Shown here: positions 1 to 8,137 of the stretch, piece by piece
Layout: every line of letters starts with the position of its first letter
Numbering within the stretch: the stretch's first letter is position 1
Assembly (NCBI GenBank): GCA_947473475.1
Contig: CANJBZ010000019.1
Coordinates: 19,541 to 83,540 of the forward strand
Source: Alphaproteobacteria bacterium
GTDB lineage: Bacteria > Pseudomonadota > Alphaproteobacteria > Micropepsales > Micropepsaceae
DNA: 64,000 nt
Reading direction: 5' to 3'
Notes under the pieces: model-generated
Database searches by the model: none
What the model was told of the DNA's origin: nothing
Seen by the model: the letters and a program-made list of their open reading frames with translations, nothing else
Position numbers and translations under genes: made by a program

Positions 1-684
1 GCAGGGGGCGCCGAATCGGCCATCTGCCGAATCGGCATTGCGGGCTTTGTCGCCTGCCGTGCTCTTTCGACGAGCTTCAACGACACGCCGGAGAAAGCCT
101 CGCGCCCCTATGACAAGGATCGCGACGGTTTTGTCATGGGCGCGGGCGCCGGCGTCGTGATGCTGGAAGAATACGAACACGCCAAGGCGCGCGGCGCGAA
201 GATTTATGCGGAAGTGAAAGGGTACGGCCTGTCGGGCGACGCCTATCACATCACCGCGCCGTCCGAGGACGGCAATGGGGGCTTCCGCTCCATGAAGATG
301 GCGCTGAAGCGGGCCGGTATGTCCCCCGGCGACATCGACTACGTCAACGCGCACGGTACCTCAACGCCCCTCGGCGATGAGATCGAGCTGCGCGCGGTCG
401 AGCGGCTGTTCGGCGAGTCTGCCGGCAAGCTGACGATGTCGTCGACGAAATCCTCGACCGGGCATTTGCTGGGCGCCGCGGGCGCGGTGGAAGCGATTTT
501 TTCCGCGCTGGCCATTCGCGATCAGATCGCGCCGCCGACGCTCAACCTCGACAATCCCTCCGTCGAAACCAAAATCGATCTCGTGCCTTTTAAGCCCAAG
601 AAGATGGCGATTAAGGCCGTGCTGTCGAATTCCTTCGGGTTTGGCGGCACCAACGCATCCCTGGTGTTGACGGCTCTGGAATAA
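1..684 (+). CDS. fabF: Beta-ketoacyl-ACP synthase II (partial, N-terminus outside window)
   Basis: C-terminal 227 residues of the elongating condensing enzyme of type II fatty acid synthesis. It joins malonyl-ACP to acyl-ACP in the cytoplasm. The frame is open from base 1, so the start and the catalytic cysteine region lie upstream of the window. Both active-site histidine motifs are visible: [11 protein letters not shown] at about residue 114 and [13 protein letters not shown] at about residue 150. The glycine-rich tail [11 protein letters not shown] is typical of KAS I/II. The next gene is mltG, as in many alphaproteobacteria, where acpP-fabF-mltG form a unit. FabF is favoured over FabB because of this context; the fragment alone is strong for KAS but not absolute for the paralogue. 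Confidence 0.93.
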   Translation, partial: AGGAESAICRIGIAGFVACRALSTSFNDTPEKASRPYDKDRDGFVMGAGAGVVMLEEYEHAKARGAKIYAEVKGYGLSGDAYHITAPSEDGNGGFRSMKMALKRAGMSPGDIDYVNAHGTSTPLGDEIELRAVERLFGESAGKLTMSSTKSSTGHLLGAAGAVEAIFSALAIRDQIAPPTLNLDNPSVETKIDLVPFKPKKMAIKAVLSNSFGFGGTNASLVLTALE

Positions 685-730
685 AATACTTTCTTTCTTT
701 GGCGAGGCGGCTATTCGGATATTCCTCTCC

Positions 731-1702
731 TTGGCTGTCGTCCTTGCCCTGATTGTGGGCACGGCGGCTAGCGCGGCCTGGTGGGAAAGCCGTTATTTCG
801 CACAATCGGGGCCATCGCCTGTCCAGCAAACACTGATTATCGCGCCCGGCAGCGGGCTCAACGCGATAGGGAATGCCTTGGCGCGGGCGGGGGTCGTGGA
901 AAATCCGCTGCTGTTCCGGCTCGGCGTTGTGCGGCGTGGCCAAGCCGCGCGTCTAAAGGCGGGGGAATATGCTTTTCCCGCGCACGCCAGCGAAGCGCAG
1001 ATCATGGATATGCTGGTGGCGCATCGTATCTTGATGCACCGCCTCACGGTGCCCGAAGGATTAACCTCCGATGCTGCTGTCGCGCTGGTCAAAGCCGATC
1101 CGGTACTGACAGGCGATGCGCCTGTTATCCCCGAAGGCAGCCTCTTGCCGGAGACTTATGTTTTCGAGCGCGGCACAACGCGCGCTGAATTGCTGCAGCG
1201 GATGCATCAGGCGCAACAGAAGGCGATTGCCGGGCTGTGGCCCCAACGCAAGGAAGGGTTGCCCATTATGTCGGTGGAGGATGCGATAAAGCTCGCCTCC
1301 ATCGTGGAAAAGGAGACGGGCGTTGCCTCTGAGCGCCCGCATGTTGCCGCTGTTTTTATCAATCGGCTGAAGCAGGGCATGAAACTCGAATCAGACCCGA
1401 CGATTATTTACGGGCTGACAAAAGGCGTGCCTTTGGGACACGGCTTGCGCCAAAGCGAGTTGGCGACGCCTAATCCTTACAGCACCTATCAAATCACGGG
1501 ATTGCCGCCGACGCCGATCTGCAATCCGGGGCGCGATGCCATTGCCGCCGTGCTTACCCCGGCCGATTCGGATGATCTGTTCTTCGTCGCCAATGGCAGC
1601 GGCGGCCATATTTTCGCCCGCACCATCGCCGAGCACGCGAAGAACGTCGTGCAATGGCGCAAACTCCAGCAGGCGCAGCAAAGCGCCGCTCGGGTCCGCT
1701 GA
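731..1702 (+). CDS. mltG: Endolytic murein transglycosylase MltG (YceG-like)
   Basis: Inner-membrane lytic transglycosylase that cuts nascent glycan strands and so sets their length. A hydrophobic anchor is followed by a LysM-like part and the YceG catalytic domain. The catalytic glutamate lies in LASIVEKET (about residue 192), followed by FINRLKQGM and the SDPTIIYG motif; length (323 aa) fits. The only standard start is TTG at 731, which cuts into the membrane anchor. The same frame is open back to 671 and reads a more complete anchor (about AAIRIFLSLAVV), with GAGG at 704-707 six bases before an ATT at 713. The true start is therefore uncertain. It follows fabF by 46 bases and precedes yicC, as in related genomes. 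Confidence 0.9.
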   Translation: MAVVLALIVGTAASAAWWESRYFAQSGPSPVQQTLIIAPGSGLNAIGNALARAGVVENPLLFRLGVVRRGQAARLKAGEYAFPAHASEAQIMDMLVAHRILMHRLTVPEGLTSDAAVALVKADPVLTGDAPVIPEGSLLPETYVFERGTTRAELLQRMHQAQQKAIAGLWPQRKEGLPIMSVEDAIKLASIVEKETGVASERPHVAAVFINRLKQGMKLESDPTIIYGLTKGVPLGHGLRQSELATPNPYSTYQITGLPPTPICNPGRDAIAAVLTPADSDDLFFVANGSGGHIFARTIAEHAKNVVQWRKLQQAQQSAARVR

Positions 1703-1708
1703 AAAATA

Positions 1709-1822
1709 GGGGAACCACAAAGGACACAAAGGAGACTCAAAGGGCACGAAGAGGAAATGGCGCGCGCGCCCGAACTTTTCTTTGTGTTCGTCGTGTCGCC
1801 TTTGCGCCCTTTGTGGTTCCCC
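1709..1822. repeat. Palindromic element, family A copy 1 (GGGGAACCACAAAGG arms)
   Basis: A 114-bp imperfect inverted repeat that begins seven bases after the mltG stop. The left arm opens with GGGGAACCACAAAGG and the right arm closes with CCTTTGTGGTTCCCC. Each arm is built from degenerate units of about nine bases resembling CACAAAGGA, so one strand is strongly purine-rich in the left arm and pyrimidine-rich in the right. Related copies lie at 47047-47166 and 59086-59200. No open frame or transposase is associated, so it looks like a non-autonomous or structural repeat rather than an insertion sequence. Confidence 0.85.
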
Positions 1823-1875
1823 TTTTTCGTCGCCGCACGATATCGTAGCGGGAATATCGATTCCGGGAGCGATGC

Positions 1876-2766
1876 TTGCCTCTTATCAGCATGACTGGGT
1901 TTGCCGATGCGCGCGGGGCGCACGGCGGTTTGCGCTGGCGCTGGGAGGCCAAAAGCGTCAATGGCCGCGGGCTCGATGTCCGCTTCCGTGCGCCGATCGG
2001 CTTTGACGGGCTGGAAGCGGGCGCTCGCACGCTTGCCGCGGAGCGCTTCAAGCGCGGTTCTTTGCAGCTTGCACTCACTGTCGCCGCCGAAGAAGGCGGC
2101 CGCGGCTTTCGCATCGATCCGGCGGCTCTTGCCGATGCCGTACGGCTCGCCAAGCGGATCGCGGAGGAGACCGGGCTGGCGCCGGCGCGTGTCGATGGCT
2201 TGCTCGCTCTGAAAGGCGTTGTCGTGCAGGAGGAGAACGCCGCGCTCGACGATGAAGCCCGCTTGGCGCGCGACACGGCGATGCTGGCATCGCTGGCGGA
2301 TGCATTCGATTTTTTGCGCGCAGCGCGCACCACCGAGGGAAGCAAGCTCGAAGCGATTTTGCTCGGCCAGATCGGCGATGTCGAGCGCCTGACCGGCGAA
2401 GGCCGAGCGCTCGCCGCGCAGCAGCCGTTTATTTTGCGGGATCGCATTTTGGCGCAGCTCAAGGAATTGCTGGCGCCGGGCTCGAGTCTTTCCGAAGAGC
2501 GTCTCGCACAGGAGGTGGCGCTGCTCGCCTCGCGTGCGGATTTGCGCGAGGAGCTGGACCGTTTGACGGCGCACTGTCAGGAGGCGCGGGCGCTGATCGC
2601 GGGCAAAGAGCCGGCCGGCCGCAAGCTGGATTTTCTGGCGCAGGAATTTAACCGGGAAGCCAATACGCTTTGCTCCAAGTCTTCCGACATTCAGCTCACG
2701 CATGTCGGACTGGCGCTGAAAGCGGTCATCGATCAGTTTCGTGAGCAGGTCCAGAACGTCGAATGA
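1876..2766 (+). CDS. yicC: YicC family endoribonuclease
   Basis: A 296-aa member of the YicC/YloC family, cytoplasmic endoribonucleases linked to RNA turnover and stationary-phase survival. The N-terminus PLISMTGFADARG matches the family's SMTGFA opening. The C-terminus has the conserved KLDFLAQEFNREANT block and the SSDIQLTHVGLALK helix. I chose TTG at 1876 because GGGAG (1865-1869) lies six bases upstream and family members carry a few residues before MTGFA; ATG at 1891 is the alternative. It sits between mltG and gmk, a common alphaproteobacterial order, but a palindromic repeat now lies on each side. Confidence 0.93.
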   Translation: MPLISMTGFADARGAHGGLRWRWEAKSVNGRGLDVRFRAPIGFDGLEAGARTLAAERFKRGSLQLALTVAAEEGGRGFRIDPAALADAVRLAKRIAEETGLAPARVDGLLALKGVVVQEENAALDDEARLARDTAMLASLADAFDFLRAARTTEGSKLEAILLGQIGDVERLTGEGRALAAQQPFILRDRILAQLKELLAPGSSLSEERLAQEVALLASRADLREELDRLTAHCQEARALIAGKEPAGRKLDFLAQEFNREANTLCSKSSDIQLTHVGLALKAVIDQFREQVQNVE

Positions 2767-2787
2767 TGTGTATACGGAACGTATTTT

Positions 2788-3011
2788 CCTCCCCCGCGAA
2801 GCGGGGGAGGGGGGCCGCCGAAGGCGGTGGAGGGTGCGGCCACAGGCGCTACTCCCGCCACGCCCGCGCGGTGGTTCTTTTTCGCATCCAACCGCGCAAC
2901 CTATCGCCCCGGAGTAATTCGCTGTCTGCACATTCTTTCAAAAGCCGGAGTGTGCGGCAGCCCCCTCCACCATGCTTCGCATGGTCCCCCTCCCCCGCTT
3001 CGCAGGGGAGG
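2788..3011. repeat. Palindromic element, family E copy 1 (CCTCCCCCGCGAAGCGGGGGAGG)
   Basis: About 224 bp between yicC and gmk. Each end is a 23-bp hairpin: CCTCCCCCGC, a short loop, then GCGGGGGAGG at 2788-2810, and the similar 2989-3011. Next to each hairpin is a second inverted block related to CCGCC-AAGGCGGTGGAGGG (left) and CCCCCTCCACCATG (right), so the whole unit is an inverted repeat around a less structured centre. A related copy lies at 38596-38763. The right-hand hairpin ends in GGGGAGGAG and probably serves as the gmk ribosome-binding site. Confidence 0.85.
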
Positions 3012-3019
3012 AGCTTTTG

Positions 3020-3643
3020 ATGATCGCGCGGCGCGGGCTCATGCTGGTGATTTCCTCGCCCTCGGGCGCAGGTAAGTCGACGCTTTCGCGCCGCCTGCTG
3101 GCCTGCGATCCCGATATTGGAATGTCCGTATCCGTCACCACGCGGACCAAGCGGCCCAATGAGGTCGAAGGGAAAGATTATATTTTCGTTACGCCTGAAA
3201 CTTTTGAAGAAATGGTGCGTGCGGGTGAATTCCTCGAGCACGCTACGGTTTTCGGCAATCGCTACGGAACGCCCAAGGCTGCGGTGGAAGCAATGCTCTC
3301 CGCAGGTCGCGATGTCCTCTTCGACATCGACTGGCAAGGCGCCCAAGAACTTTCGGCAAAAGCCAATGATGATCTCGTGCGCGTTTTTATTTTGCCGCCA
3401 TCCCGGGAGGAACTGGAGCGCCGCCTTAAGGGGCGTGCCGAGGACCCGCCTGACGTTGTGGCCCGCCGCATGGCCGAAGCCAGCAACGAAATCAGCCATT
3501 GGCCCGAGTACGACTATGTCATCGTCAACCAAGATATCGACGAAGCACAAAAGCAGCTTGAAGCCATTGTTGCCGCCGAGCGTTTAAATCGGCAGAGACA
3601 AACAGGGCTGGTCGACTTCGTAAGGAGGCTGACCCAAGAATAG
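3020..3643 (+). CDS. gmk: Guanylate kinase
   Basis: Phosphorylates GMP to GDP with ATP; 207 aa, the usual size. The P-loop SSPSGAGKST is near residue 16. The GMP-binding region follows with SVTTRTKRPNEVEGKDY, then GNRYGTPKAAVE and DIDWQGAQEL. I chose ATG at 3020, which has GGGGAGGAG about seven bases upstream and gives the usual short N-terminus. The frame also contains an ATG at 2972, but that start would translate part of the upstream palindromic repeat. The ribosome-binding site is the end of that repeat. It follows yicC as in many alphaproteobacteria. Confidence 0.95.
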   Translation: MIARRGLMLVISSPSGAGKSTLSRRLLACDPDIGMSVSVTTRTKRPNEVEGKDYIFVTPETFEEMVRAGEFLEHATVFGNRYGTPKAAVEAMLSAGRDVLFDIDWQGAQELSAKANDDLVRVFILPPSREELERRLKGRAEDPPDVVARRMAEASNEISHWPEYDYVIVNQDIDEAQKQLEAIVAAERLNRQRQTGLVDFVRRLTQE

Positions 3644-3693
3644 GAGATCGGCAAATGCGGCTGCTTAAATGACGGCGGTTTCCGGACTTATGG

Positions 3694-4464
3694 TTAGGGC
3701 GGGGCATGGTCCATGGCGCGCTTTCGTTTCGCGCGTCTTTGGCGGGCGCGTTGCTCCATAAGGTTCAGACCTTCGACCAGCGCCGAAAACGCCATGGCGG
3801 CGTAGATGTAGCCCTTCGGAACGTGAACGCCGAAGCCGTCCGCGACAAGCGTCATGCCGATCATCATGAGAAAGCCGAGCGCCAGCATGACGATGGCGGG
3901 GTTGGCTTTGATGAAATTGCCAAGCGCCGTCGCGGCAAAGAACATGGCCGCAACGGCAATCACCATGGCGATCATCATGATCGGTACATGATCGGTCATG
4001 CCGACGGCCGTAATGATGCTGTCGATGGAAAACACGCAGTCGAGCAGGATGATTTGCCCGACGGTAGAGGCGAGCCCACTCGCGGCGGAGCCGCCGGCCG
4101 GCTTTTCCTCGCCCGGTTCGGCGTCCACACGATGATGAATTTCAACCGTTGCTTTCCACAGCAGGAAGAGACCGCCTGCGATCAGGATGAGATCGCGCCA
4201 GGAAAACGCATGGCCGAAAGCGGTGACAAGCGGCGCCGTCAATTGGACGATGATGGCGATAACGCTGAGGAGCAAAAGCCTCAGGATGCCGGCAAGCCCA
4301 ATCCCGATGCGCCGCGCCACATCGCGATGGTGCTCCGGCAAGCCGTTCGTCAGGACGGCGACGAAAATCAGATTGTCGATTCCGAGCACAAGCTCCATGA
4401 CAATCAATGTGAGGAGCGCCACCCAGGCTTCGGGATCGGCCGCCAGGGCTAACAGGGAGTCCAT
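3694..4464 (-). CDS. TerC family integral membrane protein
   Basis: A 256-aa polytopic inner-membrane protein of the TerC/YgdQ family, associated with metal handling (manganese in several homologues) or tellurite resistance. Diagnostic acidic membrane motifs are visible: [15 protein letters not shown] near residue 30 and [17 protein letters not shown] in the second half. Seven or so hydrophobic segments surround a hydrophilic, charged loop (about residues 115-135). I chose ATG at 4464 because GGAAGGAAG lies about ten bases upstream; a longer form starts at 4491 without a clear site. It is inserted, on the opposite strand to gmk, between gmk and rsmA. The transported ion cannot be read from the sequence. 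Confidence 0.85.
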   Translation of the reverse strand: MDSLLALAADPEAWVALLTLIVMELVLGIDNLIFVAVLTNGLPEHHRDVARRIGIGLAGILRLLLLSVIAIIVQLTAPLVTAFGHAFSWRDLILIAGGLFLLWKATVEIHHRVDAEPGEEKPAGGSAASGLASTVGQIILLDCVFSIDSIITAVGMTDHVPIMMIAMVIAVAAMFFAATALGNFIKANPAIVMLALGFLMMIGMTLVADGFGVHVPKGYIYAAMAFSALVEGLNLMEQRARQRRAKRKRAMDHAPP

Positions 4465-4580
4465 ATCCGGCAAGCTTCCTTCCGAGCACATGCCGCAGCC
4501 GAGGTCTGGCTGCCAGCCAAATAGAGTGCAATCCGACGAAGTGGACGCCGGTTCGTCGTTAGATTGCGCGCCAAACTAAG

Positions 4581-4630
4581 GAGACTAAAGCATGATCCGA
4601 CTCCTTTTGATCGGATCATGCTCTAGTCTC
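4581..4630. repeat. 20-bp-stem palindrome with GCATGATCC core
   Basis: A near-perfect inverted repeat: the stem GAGACTAAAGCATGATCCGA pairs with TCGGATCATGCTCTAGTCTC with a single mismatch, around a ten-base loop. It lies between the TerC-like gene and the 3' end of rsmA (both minus strand), where it could end the rsmA transcript, although no U-run follows. GCATGATCC...GGATCATGC palindromes are recalled as recurrent intergenic elements in several alphaproteobacteria. It is the only copy I see in this window. Confidence 0.7.
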
Positions 4631-4678
4631 TAACGCCATTTTGAGGCGTGAACGGGACAGGACGGTTGAAATCTTCGA

Positions 4679-5548
4679 TCAACTCGCCGTGTCTGATGGA
4701 CCGCCACATCGGAGCGCGCGGGCGAGGGCGCAGAATTGGTCCAGGCTGAGTTCTTCCGGGCGGGCGGTGCCAAGCACGCCTGCTGCCTCCAGCAACGCGT
4801 CCGCGTTCGCCGTAAGCCCTTTCAAACTGCCGCGGAGCATCTTGCGCCGCTGGCCGAACGCCACGGCCGTCACGCGCTCCAAATCGCGCAAATCCGCCTC
4901 GCATACGGGCTTTGCCAGTGGTTCGAGACGTACGACGGCTGATGTCACGTTTGGCGGGGGCACGAAGGCTTGGCGCGACACGTCGAAAAGAATGCGCGTG
5001 CGTGTTCGCCAAGCCGCCAGCACGGAAAGCCGTCCGTATGCTTCTTCGCCGGGCTTGGCGCAGATGCGCTGCGCGACTTCCTTCTGGAACATCAGCGTCA
5101 AACTCGACCACCAAGGCGGCCAATCGGCGGTCAGCCATTTGATCAGCAGGGCCGTGCCGACATTGAAAGGCAGATTTGCGACCACGTTGACCGGCTCAGC
5201 CGCGCCGGTCTCGGCCAGCAAGGCGCGTTCGTCCACCGCCAGCGCGTCGGCTTCGATGAGCGTAAGCCGTCCTGGTTTCGCCGCCGCAATGTCCTGCAGC
5301 GCCGGAAGCGCGCGGGCGTCCCGCTCAACGGCGATCACACGCGTCGCACCTTCGGCCAGCAGCGCGCGTGTCAGTCCGCCGGGACCGGGGCCGACCTCGT
5401 AAACCGTTTTGCCCGCAACCTCGGCTTCGCGCGCAATCCGCCGCGTCAGATTGAAATCGAAGATGAAATTCTGGCCGAGGCTTTTCTTCGCCGACAGCCC
5501 GTGCGCGGCGATGACGTCGCGCAGCGGGGGAAGGCCGTCATCGCTCAT
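4679..5548 (-). CDS. rsmA: 16S rRNA dimethyladenosine transferase RsmA (KsgA)
   Basis: SAM-dependent enzyme that dimethylates two adjacent adenines near the 3' end of 16S rRNA during 30S maturation. The 289-aa protein shows KKSLGQNFI at the N-terminus, the SAM motif VGPGPGGLT near residue 52, the acidic VERD motif, and the catalytic NLPFN motif (family NLPY/F). [12 protein letters not shown] and [12 protein letters not shown] follow as expected. It starts nine bases after pdxA ends, and the order surA-pdxA-rsmA is a classic co-transcribed proteobacterial arrangement. No strong ribosome-binding site precedes the ATG, so translational coupling to pdxA is likely. Confidence 0.95.
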   Translation of the reverse strand: MSDDGLPPLRDVIAAHGLSAKKSLGQNFIFDFNLTRRIAREAEVAGKTVYEVGPGPGGLTRALLAEGATRVIAVERDARALPALQDIAAAKPGRLTLIEADALAVDERALLAETGAAEPVNVVANLPFNVGTALLIKWLTADWPPWWSSLTLMFQKEVAQRICAKPGEEAYGRLSVLAAWRTRTRILFDVSRQAFVPPPNVTSAVVRLEPLAKPVCEADLRDLERVTAVAFGQRRKMLRGSLKGLTANADALLEAAGVLGTARPEELSLDQFCALARALRCGGPSDTAS

Positions 5549-5557
5549 GGGAATCGC

Positions 5558-6553
5558 TCACAGCCCGCGCCTGTGCGCGATGCCGGCGGCCATGCGGATG
5601 GCGGCGGTCATGCTCGCCTCGTTGGCGATGCCTTTGCCGGCGATGCCGAGCGCTGTGCCGTGATCGGGCGAGGTGCGAACGATCGGCAGACCGAGCGTGA
5701 CGTTCACGCCCGTCCAGAAGGCCAGCGTCTTGATCGGGATAAGCGCCTGATCGTGATACATGCACAGGACCGCGTCATAGGTCCGGCGCGCCTCGTCGTG
5801 GAAGAGGGCATCCGCCGATAACGGCCCGAGCACGGTGGCGCCGGCCTCGCGCAACATTGCTGCCGCCGGCGCGATAATGTCGGCATCTTCACGCCCGATC
5901 GTGCCTTCCTCGCCGGCGTGCGGGTTCAGTCCCGCAATCGCCAGCCGCGGGTTCAAGAGGCCGAAATCTTGCGCCAGCGCTTCCAGCACGACCGTTCCGG
6001 TGGCGGCGATCGCATCGGCGGTCAGCGCGGCGAACACGTCCTTCAAGGCGATATGGATGGTGAAGGGGACCACGCGCAGCGGCGGATCGATATCGGACGA
6101 TGCGAGCATCATCACCGCCTGCTTGCGCCCCGTCAGCGCCGCCAGAAATTCGGTGTGTCCGGGAAAGCCGAATCCAGCCTCGGTCAGAACCGCCTTGTGG
6201 ATCGGGGCCGTAACCAGGGCGGCGGCCTCGCCGGATTGGCAGGCCTGCACGCCGCGCTCGATGGCGCTCGTAACCGCGGGGGCGTTGGCGGCATTGGGCT
6301 TGCCGGGTTCGCAGATGCTGTGTTGGCCCGTGTCGATGATTGCGCCGGCCAGGCTTGCGGGATTGAGCCCGCACTGCCGTGCGGTTTGCAGAAGGAAATC
6401 CCCGCTTCCGATGATCTTCAGCGCGCGACCGGCGACGGCGCCGTTCAGCGCGGCCCATGCCTTAAGGGTGACCTCCGGCCCTATGCCGGCCGGCTCACCT
6501 TGGCTGATGACGATCGGAAGCTTCGGGGCGGCTTCCTCACCGCGTTTCGACAA
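5558..6553 (-). CDS. pdxA: 4-hydroxythreonine-4-phosphate dehydrogenase
   Basis: NAD-dependent oxidative decarboxylation of 4-phosphohydroxy-threonine in pyridoxal-5-phosphate synthesis; acts with PdxJ. The 331-aa protein has the N-terminal GEPAGIGPE motif, the HTEFLA substrate-binding segment, NPHAGEEGTIG, MYHDQALIPIKTL and the C-terminal SPDHGTALGIAGKG. Metal-binding histidines are present in HTE, NPHAGE and YHDQ. Its ATG lies inside the last codons of surA (17-bp overlap), which indicates co-translation in the surA-pdxA-rsmA operon. Confidence 0.95.
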   Translation of the reverse strand: MSKRGEEAAPKLPIVISQGEPAGIGPEVTLKAWAALNGAVAGRALKIIGSGDFLLQTARQCGLNPASLAGAIIDTGQHSICEPGKPNAANAPAVTSAIERGVQACQSGEAAALVTAPIHKAVLTEAGFGFPGHTEFLAALTGRKQAVMMLASSDIDPPLRVVPFTIHIALKDVFAALTADAIAATGTVVLEALAQDFGLLNPRLAIAGLNPHAGEEGTIGREDADIIAPAAAMLREAGATVLGPLSADALFHDEARRTYDAVLCMYHDQALIPIKTLAFWTGVNVTLGLPIVRTSPDHGTALGIAGKGIANEASMTAAIRMAAGIAHRRGL

Positions 6554-8009
6554 CGGCGTCCCGCCTCAAATCGCGCAAATAGCTTTTGGCGTACAGGCCC
6601 ATCTGCTGCACGAAAAGCTGCTGTTGCAGCTCGGCCCGGCTCGGAAGCTCGAACGCCACCAGCTTCGGCGGGGCTTCATCGCAGCGCATGATGAGTTCGA
6701 GCCCGGCCGGCGAGAAGAACGGCTCAGCCGCTTCACCGGGGCCAGCCTTGGCCAGCGCAGCACGCAGATCCGGACTCAAGTCCTTGGGATTGGGCGTGCC
6801 CAGCTTGGTGTAGACCGTGCCTTGGAGCTGCATGGCGACAGCGGGCAGATCGCTGCACGCGCGCACCTGCATTTTAACGTTGTTGGCAAGCATCAAGGCG
6901 CGGTCTCTGATCGACGCATCCGCATTCGGCGGCAGCGGAATCAGCAAGCGGTCCAGGGGTATCGCCGCATCGGCATCGCCGGCCGCGGCAGTCTTCGGCT
7001 CCTCGATTTTGGTCCCAATGGGCTCCCGGCGGTCGCGAAGCTGGAGAATATAATAGCCGCCCTCGGCCCGGATCGGCTTGGTGATCTGGCCGGGCCGGAT
7101 GTCGGCCAGCGCGTGATCGAGATCGTCCGCAAGCTGGCCCTGTACGACCCAGCCAATGTCGCCGCCATCGGCCGCGGAGGGCGACTGGCTGAATTGGCCG
7201 GCAACGGTCTGGAAGGCGGCGCCCTGACCGATCTGCTGCGCGATCTGATCGATGCTGACCTTGATGGTGGTTTCATCCTCGGGCCGGTCGACCGCCACGA
7301 AGATTTCCGACACCAGGAATTGCGGCTTGTCGCCGCCCGCTTTGAGGCGGTTCAACACCTCGTCGACCTGCTGCTCGCTGACCTGGATGTCCGATCCGTA
7401 CTTGGCCGACACAAGCTTTTGCCACGTCAATTGCGCGTTGATTTGCTGGCGGAAGGTTACCCCCGTCACGCCCGCGCGCCCGATCGTTTCGAGAATTTTA
7501 TCGACGGTCAGTTTGTTGTCTTCGGCGATGCTTTGCAGCGCTTTATCGACTTCGGCCTTCGACACGATGATTTTGTGCTTTTGCGCTTCCTTCAGTTCGA
7601 GCACTTCATCGACAAGCGAACGCAAGACCTGAGCGCGAATCTGGGTGAGGTTTTCCCGTGTCGTCCGCACCCCGGAGGTCGCCACAAACAGGGCGGTGCG
7701 CTGGTCGAGGTCATAATTGGAAATGACGAAATCGTTCACAATCGCGGCCACGCCGGTCGTGTTGCCCGTGATGATCACCTGCTCGCCAGGCTTGCCGGCG
7801 TCGGGTTCCGTTCCTGGGACGATAGGAGCGCCTGCCACCGGGGCTGCAGTCTGCGGAGCGGCTGCGGCGGGAGCCACGGCGGCAGCCGCGGGGTTACCCG
7901 GCGCAGGGGCGCCGGCGTCCTGAGCCACGGCGGCCATCGGCCCAAAGGCCACGGACGCCAAACATAGGGTCCGCAATAGCGAATTCATGCGATACGACAC
8001 GGGCATCAT
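6537..8009 (-). CDS. surA: Periplasmic peptidyl-prolyl isomerase / outer-membrane protein chaperone SurA
   Basis: Periplasmic chaperone that guides unfolded beta-barrel proteins, including LptD, to the BAM complex. A signal peptide (hydrophobic stretch ending around AVAQ) is followed by an alanine/proline-rich linker, the SurA N-terminal helical domain (AAIVNDFVISNYDLDQR) and one visible parvulin domain (about residues 225-335, with AADGGDIGWV). 490 aa is somewhat long because of the linker. The start is ambiguous: tandem ATGs at 8009 sit directly on a GGAG, a GTG lies nine bases after it, and ATG 7988 has no site. It is downstream of lptD and overlaps pdxA. Confidence 0.88.
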   Translation of the reverse strand: MMPVSYRMNSLLRTLCLASVAFGPMAAVAQDAGAPAPGNPAAAAVAPAAAAPQTAAPVAGAPIVPGTEPDAGKPGEQVIITGNTTGVAAIVNDFVISNYDLDQRTALFVATSGVRTTRENLTQIRAQVLRSLVDEVLELKEAQKHKIIVSKAEVDKALQSIAEDNKLTVDKILETIGRAGVTGVTFRQQINAQLTWQKLVSAKYGSDIQVSEQQVDEVLNRLKAGGDKPQFLVSEIFVAVDRPEDETTIKVSIDQIAQQIGQGAAFQTVAGQFSQSPSAADGGDIGWVVQGQLADDLDHALADIRPGQITKPIRAEGGYYILQLRDRREPIGTKIEEPKTAAAGDADAAIPLDRLLIPLPPNADASIRDRALMLANNVKMQVRACSDLPAVAMQLQGTVYTKLGTPNPKDLSPDLRAALAKAGPGEAAEPFFSPAGLELIMRCDEAPPKLVAFELPSRAELQQQLFVQQMGLYAKSYLRDLRRDAVVETR

Positions 8010-8137
8010 CTCCGGCTACATGGCAATCGTGCGCCTGCATTTGCTTGCGCTCGATCAAGGCCCCGCTCATCCCCATAGGCGCGGAAATCTACGCTTTTTG
8101 ACCGGCGCTTCAAGGGTTTGCGGGAATCATCCTCAAT

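Noticed and set aside
1489..2931. A 480-codon minus-strand open frame across mltG, the family A repeat and yicC
   Set aside because: It runs through a repeat and two recognised genes on the other strand, with no motif.
5835..7967. A 710-codon plus-strand open frame
   Set aside because: It is antisense to pdxA and surA, both clear by motif. Long antisense frames are common in GC-rich DNA and this one shows no family motif.
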